Assembly (NCBI RefSeq): GCF_009733595.1
Contig: NZ_WOFH01000009.1
Location: 62,001 to 126,000, forward strand
Direction of reading: 5' to 3'
DNA length: 64,000 nucleotides
From: Actinomadura litoris
Lineage (GTDB): Bacteria; Actinomycetota; Actinomycetes; Streptosporangiales; Streptosporangiaceae
The notes under the pieces are model-generated. The model was given only the letters and a program-made list of their open reading frames with translations. It made no database searches and was not told the DNA's origin. A program made the translations under genes and the position numbers. This document shows, piece after piece, positions 33,678 to 41,787 of this stretch (position 1 is the first letter of the stretch; each line of letters starts with the position of its first letter).

Positions 33678-34560
33678 GCACGTGGAGGTCGAGGGGCGGC
33701 GGCTGAAGCTGTCCAACCTGGACAAGGAGCTCTACCCCGAGTTCACCAAGGGCGAGGTGATCGACTACTACGCGCGCGTCGCACCGGTCATGCTGCCGCA
33801 CCTGAAGGACCGCGCCGCGACCCGCATCCGCTGGCCGGACGGGGTGCGCGCGGACAGGTTCTTCGAGAAGAACGCCCCGTCCCACACGCCCGACTGGGTG
33901 CGGACGGCGACGATCCCGACCCCCGGCAGCTCCACGGGCCGCGACACCCTCGACTTCGTCGTCGTCGACGACCTGCCCACGCTCGTGTGGTGCGCCAACC
34001 TCGCCGCGCTGGAGCTGCACGTGCCGCAGTGGAAGGTGGGGCCGCGCGGCGCCGTCCACGACGCGGACCTGGTCGTGTTCGACCTCGACCCGGGGCCGCC
34101 CGCGACAGTCGTGGAGGCGTGCGAGGTGGCCCACCTGCTGCGCGACCTGCTCGCCGAGGACGGCCTGGACTCCTACCCCAAGACCAGCGGCAAGAAGGGC
34201 CTGCACCTCTACGTCCCGATCAAGGAGTCGGCGCGGACGTCCGACTACGCCAGGGCGGCGGCGCGGCGACTCGCGGAGGAGCATCCCGGGCTCGTGGTGG
34301 CGAAGATGGACAAGCGGCTCCGCAAGGGGAAGATCTTCGTCGACTGGAGCCAGAACAACCCCGCCAAGACCACCGTCGCGCCCTACTCGCTGCGCGCCGC
34401 CGACGAGCCCGCGGTGTCCACGCCCGTGACCTGGGACGAGCTCGGCGCCTGCGACGACGCCGCCGACCTGCGCTTCTCCCCCGCCGACGCGCTGGCGCGC
34501 GTCGACGAGCACGGCGACCTCCTCCAGCCGCTGCTGAGCGACCGGCAGCCGCTGCCCTGA
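33667..34560 (+). CDS. NHEJ DNA polymerase/primase (LigD polymerase module)
   Basis: A 297-residue archaeo-eukaryotic-primase-type polymerase that fills gaps during end joining, preferring ribonucleotides in studied homologues. The N-terminal signature is LSNLDKELYPEFTKGEVIDYYARV. The catalytic aspartates are in LVVFDLDPGPP, the phosphate-binding motif is SGKKGLHLYVP, and the third metal residue lies in KIFVDWSQNN. A TTG start at 33667 is favoured: GGAGG lies six bases upstream and translation is coupled to the ligase gene. A GTG at 33682 is the alternative. No phosphoesterase domain is present in this or the ligase gene. Confidence 0.92.
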   Translation: MSSEHVEVEGRRLKLSNLDKELYPEFTKGEVIDYYARVAPVMLPHLKDRAATRIRWPDGVRADRFFEKNAPSHTPDWVRTATIPTPGSSTGRDTLDFVVVDDLPTLVWCANLAALELHVPQWKVGPRGAVHDADLVVFDLDPGPPATVVEACEVAHLLRDLLAEDGLDSYPKTSGKKGLHLYVPIKESARTSDYARAAARRLAEEHPGLVVAKMDKRLRKGKIFVDWSQNNPAKTTVAPYSLRAADEPAVSTPVTWDELGACDDAADLRFSPADALARVDEHGDLLQPLLSDRQPLP

Positions 34561-34653
34561 CGCCGTTTGTGTCCGAACCGGCACGCTCCGGCACCGGGAT
34601 CCGCCACCATGGGGAACCACGGGGACATCCTGCGGGTGCTGGAGGATGAACAG

Positions 34654-35976
34654 TTGTCGAAGAACGAACACGGGGCCGTCGTGCTCGGCGGGGGGACGGC
34701 CGGGGAGCTGGTCGCGGCGGGTCTCGCCCGCGCCGGCCGCGACGTCGCACTCGTCGAGGACCACCTGGTCGGGGGGCTGTCGCCGTATCTGGCGTGCGTG
34801 CCGTCCACCTCGCTGCTGCTGTCGGCGCGGCGCGGCGAGACCTGGGAGCTGGCCGTCGCCCGCCGCGACGAGCTGGCCGCCCACCGCCACGACGACCGCG
34901 CGGTCGCCCGCCTCGCGCGGGACGGCGTCACGGTCCTGCGCGGCCGCGGGCGCGTCGTGCGCCCCGGCGCCGTCGAGGTCGGCGGCGTCGAGCACGCCTA
35001 CGGCGACCTCGTCGTCTGCACCGGCAGCGAACCCGTCCTGCCCCCGGTGGACGGCCTCGCCGACGTGCCCGTCTGGACCAGCGACGAGGCGCTGTCGGTG
35101 CCCGACCTGCCGCGCCGGCTCGTCGTCCTCGGCGGCGGGCCCGTCGGCTGCGAGATGGCGCAGGTGTACGCCGCGTTCGGCTCGCAGGTGAGCGTGGTCG
35201 AGGCGGCCGGGCGGCTGCTGGACGCCGAGGCGCCCTTCGCCGGGGAGGCGCTGGCCGACGCGCTGCGCCGGATGGGCGTCGACCTGCGGCTCGGCGTCGC
35301 GCTCGGGCAGGTCGAGCGCAAGGAGTCGGGCGTGCGGCTGTGGCTGTCGGACGGCGGGACGCTGGACGCCGACCGCGTCCTCGTCGCCGCCGGGCGCCGC
35401 CCGCGCGTGGCGGGCCTCGGGCTGGAGTCCCTCGGCGTTGAGATCGTTCCGGGGCGGGGCGTCCCGGTGGAGGCGACGTGCGCCGTCCCGTCCGAGGCGG
35501 GGCGGGTCTGGGCCGCCGGGGACGTCACCGGCGTCGCCCGCACCACCCACGCCGCCCGCTACCAGGCCCGCGTGGTGCTCTCCAACCTGCTCGGGCGGCG
35601 CCGGGAGGCCGACTACCGGGCGATCCCCCGGGTCGTGCACACCACGCCGACCGTCTACGCCGTGGGGCTCTCCCCGGCGCGGGCGGGCGAACTCGGCATA
35701 GACCTGGTCGCCTCCGGGTACGACCTCGCGGCGACGGCGCGGGCGGCGGTGGACACCGACGACCGCGGCCGTGTCGAACTGTACGCCGACCGCTCACGGG
35801 GACTGCTGATCGGCGCCGCCGCGGCCGGGCTCTACGCTGAGGAGTGGATGAGCGAGATCGCGCTGGCCATCCGCGCGGAGACACCGCTGAGCCTGCTCAC
35901 CGACGTCGTGCACGCGTTCCCGACGTACGGCGAGTCGCTGGAGCCGCCGCTGCGCGACCTGGCCGGACGCCTGTGA
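34654..35976 (+). CDS. Pyridine-nucleotide/FAD oxidoreductase, disulfide-reductase family, one active-site Cys lost
   Basis: A 440-residue flavoprotein. The FAD dinucleotide motif is AVVLGGGTAGELVA at the N-terminus, the NAD(P)H motif is RLVVLGGGPVGCEMA near residue 160, and the second FAD segment is RVWAAGDVTGVART. The C-terminal dimerisation domain is complete. At the redox centre, where relatives have GG-x-C-x4-C, this protein has VGGLSPYLACVPSTSLL: the first cysteine is Ser, so the usual disulfide cannot form. Function may be NAD(P)H-dependent reduction without dithiol chemistry. TTG at 34654 is chosen because GGAGG lies eight bases upstream; an ATG at 34609 in frame lacks a ribosome-binding site. 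Confidence 0.82.
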   Translation: MSKNEHGAVVLGGGTAGELVAAGLARAGRDVALVEDHLVGGLSPYLACVPSTSLLLSARRGETWELAVARRDELAAHRHDDRAVARLARDGVTVLRGRGRVVRPGAVEVGGVEHAYGDLVVCTGSEPVLPPVDGLADVPVWTSDEALSVPDLPRRLVVLGGGPVGCEMAQVYAAFGSQVSVVEAAGRLLDAEAPFAGEALADALRRMGVDLRLGVALGQVERKESGVRLWLSDGGTLDADRVLVAAGRRPRVAGLGLESLGVEIVPGRGVPVEATCAVPSEAGRVWAAGDVTGVARTTHAARYQARVVLSNLLGRRREADYRAIPRVVHTTPTVYAVGLSPARAGELGIDLVASGYDLAATARAAVDTDDRGRVELYADRSRGLLIGAAAAGLYAEEWMSEIALAIRAETPLSLLTDVVHAFPTYGESLEPPLRDLAGRL

Positions 35977-36032
35977 CGCATGCGTCGAGGAGGAACGCCG
36001 CCACCCACCCGCGTACGAAGGCAGGACGTGTG

Positions 36033-36233
36033 ATGAGCCAGACCGACGACCGTGAACAGCCCGTGCCCGACGAGGCGCCCGAGGCCGACACCGCCGAGCA
36101 GCGCGCCGACCTCGCCCCCGGCGAGGAGGAGCAGCCCCGCGAGTGGACGGCGCAGCTGCCCTTCGACGCCGACGAGGCCGACGCCGCCGACCAGCGCCGC
36201 GAGATCAGCCTGGACGAGGACGACTACCGCTGA
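36033..36233 (+). CDS. Small, highly acidic protein of unknown function
   Basis: A 66-residue protein, strongly acidic (runs such as PVPDEAPEADTAEQ and ISLDEDDYR) and probably disordered except for a central PREWTAQLPFD motif. No domain is recognised. GCAGGA lies seven bases before the ATG at 36033. Compact acidic proteins of this kind are common and uncharacterised in actinomycetes. It follows the flavoprotein gene by 56 nt on the same strand and may share its transcript. Confidence 0.6.
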   Translation: MSQTDDREQPVPDEAPEADTAEQRADLAPGEEEQPREWTAQLPFDADEADAADQRREISLDEDDYR

Positions 36234-36514
36234 CCCGGCGCCCGACCCGACACCCAACCCGACACCGACCCGGCACGGACCCGGCACTGACCCGGCGACG
36301 GCGCCGGACCCGGGCCGGGAGGGCCGCCGGGGGCGCCCGGCCGCGTTCCCGCGTTCGTCCCTGCGGGCGCTCCGTCGGAAATACACTGACCTGCGTGAAG
36401 GAGCCTCTCCCGGGACCGTTGGTGTCGCATGAGGTTACCCGCACGTAGGATGAAGAGATCGTATATAACGCGCCGGGCGATCGTCCCGCCGCGAATCGGT
36501 GATCGGAGACTGTG
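36234..36514 (+). other. Non-coding interval before the TetR gene
   Basis: This 281-nt gap begins with degenerate repeats of a GACCCGGCAC-like decamer (about 36236-36296) and ends in an unusually AT-rich patch around 36425-36470 (GATCGTATATAACG) that probably contains the tetR promoter. No open frame or RNA gene is convincing. Confidence 0.4.
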
Positions 36515-37135
36515 GTGACCGCGACCCCGGATGCCCGCCCCCGCGGCACGCGGCTGCCGCGGCTGGCGCGCCGCAGGCAACTGCTCGGCGCCGCGCAGGA
36601 GGTGTTCGTCGCGCAGGGCTACCACGCCGCCGCGATGGACGAGATCGCCGAGCGCGCGGGCGTCAGCAAGCCCGTGCTCTACCAGCACTTCCCGGGCAAG
36701 CTTGAGCTGTACCTGGCGCTGCTCGACGAGCACGCCGAGGCGCTGGTGAAGATCGTCCGCGAGGCGCTGGAGTCCACCACCGACAACAAGCTGCGCGTCC
36801 AGGCGTGCATGCAGGCGTTCTACGACTTCGTGGCCGGCGACGGCGAGGCGTACCGGCTCGTCTTCGAGTCCGACCTGCGCAACGTGGCGCCCGTCCGCGC
36901 CCGCGTCGACCGCGCCAACCAGCAGTGCGCCGAGATGATCGCCCAGGTCATCGCCGAGGACACCGACGCCCCGAGCGACGAGGCGCACCTGCTCGGCATG
37001 GGCCTGGTCGGCATGGCCGAGGTCAGCGCCCGCTACTGGCTGTCCCAGCACCGGGCGATCCCCAAGGACACCGCCGAGAAGATCATCGCCCGGCTGGCCT
37101 GGCGCGGGATCTCCGGCTTCCCCCGCACCGGCTGA
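36515..37135 (+). CDS. TetR-family regulator (Rv3208-like)
   Basis: A 206-residue transcriptional regulator. The HTH is RRQLLGAAQEVFVAQGYHAAAMDEIAERAGVSKPVLYQHFPGKLEL (split here as motifs AAMDEIAERAGVSKP and VLYQHFPGK) in the first 65 residues. The C-terminal ligand domain contains RLVFESDLRN and GMGLVGMAEVSARYWL. GTG at 36515 has GGAG six bases upstream. The pair TetR plus DUF3107 directly downstream is conserved across actinobacteria (Rv3208/Rv3208A). Its regulon is not evident from this sequence. Confidence 0.88.
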   Translation: MTATPDARPRGTRLPRLARRRQLLGAAQEVFVAQGYHAAAMDEIAERAGVSKPVLYQHFPGKLELYLALLDEHAEALVKIVREALESTTDNKLRVQACMQAFYDFVAGDGEAYRLVFESDLRNVAPVRARVDRANQQCAEMIAQVIAEDTDAPSDEAHLLGMGLVGMAEVSARYWLSQHRAIPKDTAEKIIARLAWRGISGFPRTG

Positions 37136-37323
37136 CCCCGCCGCCCGCAGACCGCCGCCCGCGGACCGCCGACCTGCCGGTCGCGACTCGTTCGCGGCGG
37201 GGTGTGTTCCCGTCCGGTTTCACTCGGGGCGAAGCGGCGCGGCGGCGCGTCCGGCGGTCCGCGTGCCACCATCGAAGGCGTGTCCGCCGGTGGTCGGCGG
37301 GACGGGACGGACGGGAGCATCGA

Positions 37324-37557
37324 GTGCAGGTACGCATCGGCGTGCGGAACGTGCCCAGGGAACTCGTGGTCGACACCGCGCAGTCGGCCGACGACGTCCA
37401 GCATGCGCTGGCCGACGCGCTGGCCGCCGAGCGCGGGGTCTTCGTCCTGCAGGACCGCCGGGCCGGACGGATCGTCATCCCCGCCGCCCAGGTCGGCTAC
37501 CTGGAGATCACCGAGGACGAGCAGCGCAACGTCGGCTTCGGCACACAGTACACCTGA
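37324..37557 (+). CDS. DUF3107 protein (Rv3208A/TB9.4-like)
   Basis: A 77-residue conserved actinobacterial protein of unknown function. The sequence starts VQVRIGVRNVPRELVVDTAQ, followed by an acidic helix (SADDVQHALADALA) and the strands VFVLQDRRAGRIVIPAAQVGYLEI typical of DUF3107. GGGAG lies seven bases before the GTG start at 37324. Its homologue in M. tuberculosis is a T-cell antigen, which says nothing about its role in the cell. It follows the TetR gene by 188 nt. Confidence 0.88.
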   Translation: MQVRIGVRNVPRELVVDTAQSADDVQHALADALAAERGVFVLQDRRAGRIVIPAAQVGYLEITEDEQRNVGFGTQYT

Positions 37558-37682
37558 CCTGCCAAAACGCCGCGCCAGAGGCTCCGGCTTGACGGTCACC
37601 TGACCATCGCTTTGTTTGAACCGGACAGGACGGGCATATCGATCTCCGACCACGGGCCACCGGCCCCACGGAAACGGAATGG

Positions 37683-37997
37683 ATGATCGACATGCTCACG
37701 ACGATCCTCTGGTTCATCGTCGTCGGTGCCGTCATCGGAGCCCTGGCACGGCTGCTGGTCCCGGGGCGCAACCCGATCGGCATCCTGGCGACCGTCCTCG
37801 TCGGCGTCGTCGGCGCCATCCTCGGCGGGGTGATCGCGAACGCGCTCGGCGCCGGCACGCTCATCGCGATCGTCTTCGCCGTCGTGATCGCCGCGCTCGG
37901 CGTGGCGGCGCTCACCTCGACGAACGGGCGGCGCGGGAGCGGCCGCGGGCGCGGCCGCGGCTGGCACGGCGGCCGGGCGAAGCGCGGCATCTTCTGA
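37683..37997 (+). CDS. GlsB/YeaQ/YmgE-family stress membrane protein
   Basis: A 104-residue membrane protein of the transglycosylase-associated/GlsB family. It has three hydrophobic helices: TILWFIVVGAVIGALARLL, IGILATVLVGVVGAILGGV, and LIAIVFAVVIAALGVAAL, with the family loop LLVPGRNPIG between the first two. A basic Gly/Arg-rich C-terminal tail (RRGSGRGRGRGWHGG) is unusual for the family. ATG at 37683; an ATG at 37692 in frame is possible. A terminator hairpin lies 69 nt downstream. Family members are stress-induced, but no specific promoter is visible. Confidence 0.85.
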   Translation: MIDMLTTILWFIVVGAVIGALARLLVPGRNPIGILATVLVGVVGAILGGVIANALGAGTLIAIVFAVVIAALGVAALTSTNGRRGSGRGRGRGWHGGRAKRGIF

Positions 37998-38065
37998 CCC
38001 ACCCCCGGGCGGGCCGTCCAGGCCCGCCCATCGAGACCTCCGGCCTCTCCGCCGGCGGCCCCGGC

Positions 38066-38096
38066 GGAAGCCCCGCTCCTCGCGAGCGGGGCTTCC
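38066..38096 (+). terminator. Terminator of the GlsB-like gene
   Basis: A 13-bp perfect stem (38066-38078 with 38084-38096) closes on a five-base loop, 69 nt after the glsB-like stop. It has no T tract. Confidence 0.75.
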
Positions 38097-38445
38097 CCAT
38101 GTCCGGAAGTGGCCGTCCGGGACCGGTCCCGCCCACGCTCTCCACGGGACGAATCCGCCCTGATGGAATACAAGAAACCGGGCGAACGTTGGGACCTGTG
38201 ATCGGCTATTGGTGTATGCAACTGACGGTCGGTACACTGCGTGGCGGAGTGTGACCGCACGCAGCCACAGTGAGTGACTGCTTTCAACCCCTGACTGCGG
38301 TCGCCGAGACATTTGATTGACGGCTGGTCCCTTCCGCGCGAGCGCGCGGCCACGAGGACGGCGGGCACGCCAGGACGGCGAGACCCCCGCCGACGGCCGC
38401 GCCGCACCCGGGAGCGAGGATCCCGCATATTGGAGGCTGAAAGCC
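38097..38445 (+). other. Long upstream region of rhlE
   Basis: This 349-nt gap has no convincing gene. It contains a SigR-type promoter at 38165-38190, a possible housekeeping-like pair TTGGTG/TACACT at 38209-38214 and 38233-38238, and a leader of 200-250 nt before the helicase start. Long leaders are common for DEAD-box helicase genes, which are often controlled post-transcriptionally, but no specific structure was established. Confidence 0.45.
38165..38190 (+). promoter_or_regulatory. SigR/SigH-type promoter upstream of rhlE
   Basis: GGAAT at 38165-38169 and GTT at 38188-38190 are separated by exactly 18 nt. It points towards rhlE but lies about 255 nt before its start, so it would give a long leader. 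Confidence 0.5.
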
Positions 38446-40026
38446 CTGACTACCTTTCGTGAACTCGGGGTCGTCCCCGAGATAGCCGACGCCCTGCAAG
38501 CCGAGGGCATCGTCGAAGCGTTCCCCATCCAGGAGCTCGCCCTGCCGATCGCGCTGGGCGGCCACGACATCATCGGCCAGGCCCGCACGGGCACCGGCAA
38601 GACACTCGCGTTCGGCGCCGCGCTGCTGCAGCGCATCGAGCACGGCGGCCGCAAGCCGCAGGCGCTCGTCGTCGCGCCGACCCGCGAGCTGGCCCTCCAG
38701 GTCACCGACGACCTCCTGGTCGCCGGCGGCAAGCTCGGCACCCGCGTCCTTTCGGTGTACGGGGGCCGGGCCTACGAGCCGCAGATCAGCGCGCTGCGCG
38801 AGGGCGTCGACGTCGTCGTCGGCACCCCGGGCCGCCTGCTCGACCTGGTCAAGCAGAAGCACCTGGACCTCTCGCAGGTCGGCGTGCTGGTGCTGGACGA
38901 GGCCGACCGCATGCTCGACCTCGGGTTCCTGCCCGACATCGAGCGGATCATCGACCGGATCCCGGCGCAGCGGCAGACGATGCTGTTCTCGGCGACGATG
39001 CCGGGCGAGATCGTCTCGCTGTCGCGCCGCTACCTGACCCGGCCCACCAACGTCCGCGCCGAGTCGCACGCCGAGTCCGACGCGACGCCGCAGGTCGTCC
39101 AGCACGTCTTCCAGGCCCACCAGATGGACAAGCCGGAGATGGTGGCCCGGCTGCTACAGGCGGAGGGCCGCGGCCTTACCATGGTCTTCTGCCAGACCAA
39201 GCGGGCCTGCGACCGGGTGGCCGCCGACCTCGCGCAGCGGGGCTTCGACGCCGCCGCCGTGCACGGCGACCTCGGCCAGAGCCAGCGCGAGCGCGCGCTC
39301 CGCGCGTTCCGCAACGGCAAGATCGACGTCCTGGTGGCCACCGACGTGGCGGCCCGCGGGCTCGACGTCGACGACGTCACCCACGTCGTCAACTTCGAGT
39401 GCCCCGACAGCGCCGAGACCTACGTGCACCGCATCGGCCGGACCGGCCGCGCGGGCAAGGAGGGCGTCGCCGTCACGCTGGTCGACTGGGCCGACCTCAC
39501 CCGCTGGAAGCTGATCAACGGCACGCTCGACCTGCCGTTCGCGGCGCCGGAGGAGACCTACTCCACCTCGCCGCACTTCTTCGAGTCCCTCTCGATCCCC
39601 GCCGGCACCAAGGGCAAGCTCCCCAAGGAGCACCGCCACGAGCGCGCCGGCCTGGACGCCGAGGAGCTGGAGGACATCGGCGAGACCGGCAAGACCCGCA
39701 GCCAGTCCGGCGGACGGGACCGCGACCGCGACCGTGACCGGGAACGTCCCCGTCCGCGCCGCCGCAAGCGCGCCCGCACCCGTGCGGGCCAGCCGGTGGA
39801 GGGCCAGCAGGCCAAGGCCCGGTCCGTGCAGGGCCGGTCCGCGACGTCCCAGCCGGTCGCCGCCGAGCCGGGCACGGCCGAGCCGGGCGACAACGTCGTC
39901 GACGCTGTGGCCACCGAGCGCAAGCGCAGCCGGAGCCGCCGCCGCACCCGCGCCGGCAAGCCCGCCTCCGGGGTCGGCAACGGCGCCGGCAAGGCGAGCA
40001 CGGACGAGGCGTCCCAGAGCGCCTGA
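38446..40026 (+). CDS. rhlE: DEAD-box ATP-dependent RNA helicase RhlE-like
   Basis: A 526-residue RNA helicase. Q motif TTFRELGVVPEIADALQ...FPIQ at the N-terminus, Walker A ARTGTGKT, PTREL, TPGRLLD, DEAD in VLVLDEADRMLDLG, SAT (FSATMPG), and motif VI HRIGRTGRAG all occur in order. The last 120 residues are a basic Arg/Lys-rich tail (RRRKRARTRAG, RSRRRTRAG) for RNA binding. The best start is a CTG at 38446: GGAGG lies nine bases upstream and the protein then begins TTFRELGV as in relatives. The only standard alternative upstream is TTG at 38317, without a ribosome-binding site. The homologue in mycobacteria (Rv3211) has the same position. Confidence 0.92.
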   Translation: MTTFRELGVVPEIADALQAEGIVEAFPIQELALPIALGGHDIIGQARTGTGKTLAFGAALLQRIEHGGRKPQALVVAPTRELALQVTDDLLVAGGKLGTRVLSVYGGRAYEPQISALREGVDVVVGTPGRLLDLVKQKHLDLSQVGVLVLDEADRMLDLGFLPDIERIIDRIPAQRQTMLFSATMPGEIVSLSRRYLTRPTNVRAESHAESDATPQVVQHVFQAHQMDKPEMVARLLQAEGRGLTMVFCQTKRACDRVAADLAQRGFDAAAVHGDLGQSQRERALRAFRNGKIDVLVATDVAARGLDVDDVTHVVNFECPDSAETYVHRIGRTGRAGKEGVAVTLVDWADLTRWKLINGTLDLPFAAPEETYSTSPHFFESLSIPAGTKGKLPKEHRHERAGLDAEELEDIGETGKTRSQSGGRDRDRDRDRERPRPRRRKRARTRAGQPVEGQQAKARSVQGRSATSQPVAAEPGTAEPGDNVVDAVATERKRSRSRRRTRAGKPASGVGNGAGKASTDEASQSA

Positions 40027-40035
40027 TCATCGCGG

Positions 40036-40062
40036 CCGCGAGACTTCCGCTCAGTCTCGCGG
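40036..40062. terminator. Terminator between rhlE and the GDPD gene
   Basis: CCGCGAGACT (40036-40045) pairs with AGTCTCGCGG (40053-40062) around a seven-base loop. It overlaps the last codons of the convergent GDPD gene, so it serves mainly rhlE. Confidence 0.7.
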
Positions 40063-40743
40063 TTGCGCGTCCCTCAGCGTCAGAGCGGTCCCGGGGTGGT
40101 CGGTGATCAGCACGGCCACCCGCGGGTCGCGCAGGAAGCGGCGCATCAGCGGCACGGCGTTCACCGTCCAGATCATGGCGGGGACGCCCGCCCGCGCGCA
40201 CTGCGCGAGCACCCCGACACGCGCGAACCGGTGGTTGAGCGCCACCATGTCGGCGCCCGCCCGGCGGACGAGCCGCAGCGGCGCGAAGTCGCGCGCGGCG
40301 CCCCGCTCCAGCAGCCCCCGCCCCACCGACAGCGCGGTCGGGACGCCGGGGAAGCGCGACTTGATCTCCGCGAGCGAGGCGACCTCCCGCGTCGTGACGA
40401 CGAATCCCCCCGGCCCGAACGCCTCCAGCGCCAGCTCGACCACCTCGTGCTCGCAGCCGCGTTCCTTGAGGTCGAGATGCCCCCGGGCGCGTCCGGCGAT
40501 GATCTGCATGGCGTCGGCGACGAGCGGCACGGGACGCGCCGCGAGCTCCTCGATCCGCGCGTAGGGGAGCCGGTTCAGCGGCAGCCCCGCCAGGCGCGCG
40601 TCGTGGTGGACGACGAGCCTGCCGTCGCCCGTCCTGCGGATGTCGATCTCGACGTACTCGGCGCCGGACTCCACCGCGTCCTTGAGCCCGGTCAGGCCCG
40701 CCTCGTCGCGCCGGTGGGCCGAAACGGCCGGCTTGCGCTCCAC
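40051..40743 (-). CDS. Glycerophosphodiester phosphodiesterase-family protein, degenerate at the N-terminal motif
   Basis: A 230-residue TIM-barrel protein of the GDPD family, which hydrolyses glycerophosphodiesters to glycerol-3-phosphate and an alcohol. The metal motif VEIDIRRTGDGRLVVHHDA is well kept, as are GHLDLKE and the C-terminal WTVNA and ITDHPG. The usual HRG-x-PENT segment is changed to SAHRRDEAGLTGLKDA: the first His-Arg is present but the glycine and the PEN metal-ligand Glu are missing. It may be inactive or have altered substrates. GTG at 40743 is chosen on family length; an ATG at 40794 gives 17 more residues. It diverges from a hydrolase gene. Confidence 0.78.
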   Translation of the reverse strand: MERKPAVSAHRRDEAGLTGLKDAVESGAEYVEIDIRRTGDGRLVVHHDARLAGLPLNRLPYARIEELAARPVPLVADAMQIIAGRARGHLDLKERGCEHEVVELALEAFGPGGFVVTTREVASLAEIKSRFPGVPTALSVGRGLLERGAARDFAPLRLVRRAGADMVALNHRFARVGVLAQCARAGVPAMIWTVNAVPLMRRFLRDPRVAVLITDHPGTALTLRDAQPRD

Positions 40744-40812
40744 CGTCGCGACGTTACCACCGCGTTTTCGCGGGCCCGGCCGGCGCACGCCCATTTAGTA
40801 TGGTGGCCCTCT

Positions 40813-41697
40813 GTGAGCACGCCCCGGTTCCTGACCCTGCCCCCCGGTGTTAACCGGACGACCGTCGAGACCTCCCGCGGCGCCTTCGCCGCCCTGGAGG
40901 CCCTCCCGGGGTCGGGTGTGACCGAGCGGTACCCCGCCCTCCTGGTGCCCGGCTACACCGGCAGCAAGGAGGACTTCCTCGCCGTCCTGCAGACGCTCGC
41001 CGCGTCCGGCCGCCGCGTGCTGGCGATCGACCTGCGCGGCCAGTACGAGTCGGACGGGCCGGAGGACCCCTCCGCCTACGCCCGCGCCGCGCTCGGCGGC
41101 GACGTCGCCGCCATCGCCGCGACCCTCGGGCCCGACCCCGTCCACCTGGTCGGGCACTCCTTCGGCGGCCTGGTGGTGCGCGAGGCGATCCTGTCGGAGG
41201 AGGTCAGGCCCGCCTCGTCCACGCTGATGAGCTCCGGGCCCGCCGGGGTCACCGGGCAGGCCGCCGCCAAGGCCCGCGCGCTGCGCGACGCGCTCCCCGA
41301 CCTCGGCATGCCGGCCATCTGGACGATCAGCCTGGAGCCGGAGTACCTGCGCCGCGGCGTCGCCCCCGAGGTCCTCGCGTTCCTCAAGGCCCGCACGCTC
41401 GGCAACTCCGAGACGGGCCTGGTCAGGATGGCCCACGAGATCCTCACCGCGCCCGACCGGGTCGACGAGCTCGCCAAGCACGCCGAGGACTCCGGCCTGC
41501 GCACGCTCGTCCTGTACGGGGAGGACGACGACGTCTGGGACCCCCGCGCCCAGGCCGCCATGGCCGAGCGGCTGGGCGCCGCGCGGGTCGTGATCCCGAG
41601 CGCCGCCCACTCCCCCGCCGTCGAGGCGCCCGAGACGACCGCCGGCGCGCTCCTGGCCTTCTGGGCCGAGGCCGAGCGCAACCACCGCGGCTCCTGA
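40813..41697 (+). CDS. Alpha/beta hydrolase
   Basis: A 294-residue alpha/beta-fold hydrolase. The nucleophile elbow is VHLVGHSFGGLVV, the oxyanion region is LLVPGYTGSKEDF, and the acid and histidine of the triad are plausibly in LYGEDDDVWDPRA and SAAHSPAVEAPE. A variable cap lies between residues 135 and 205. No signal peptide is seen. GTG at 40813 follows TAGTAT by 11 nt, which may be a -10 element for a very short leader. The substrate is unknown. Confidence 0.85.
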   Translation: MSTPRFLTLPPGVNRTTVETSRGAFAALEALPGSGVTERYPALLVPGYTGSKEDFLAVLQTLAASGRRVLAIDLRGQYESDGPEDPSAYARAALGGDVAAIAATLGPDPVHLVGHSFGGLVVREAILSEEVRPASSTLMSSGPAGVTGQAAAKARALRDALPDLGMPAIWTISLEPEYLRRGVAPEVLAFLKARTLGNSETGLVRMAHEILTAPDRVDELAKHAEDSGLRTLVLYGEDDDVWDPRAQAAMAERLGAARVVIPSAAHSPAVEAPETTAGALLAFWAEAERNHRGS

Positions 41698-41787
41698 CCC
41701 CGCGCGGCGGGCCGCCGGAGGGGCGCGAAGGGGTGCGAAGGGGCGCGAAACGGTGGGGAAACGGCGGGTGCCGTTGCATGCCGTCCC

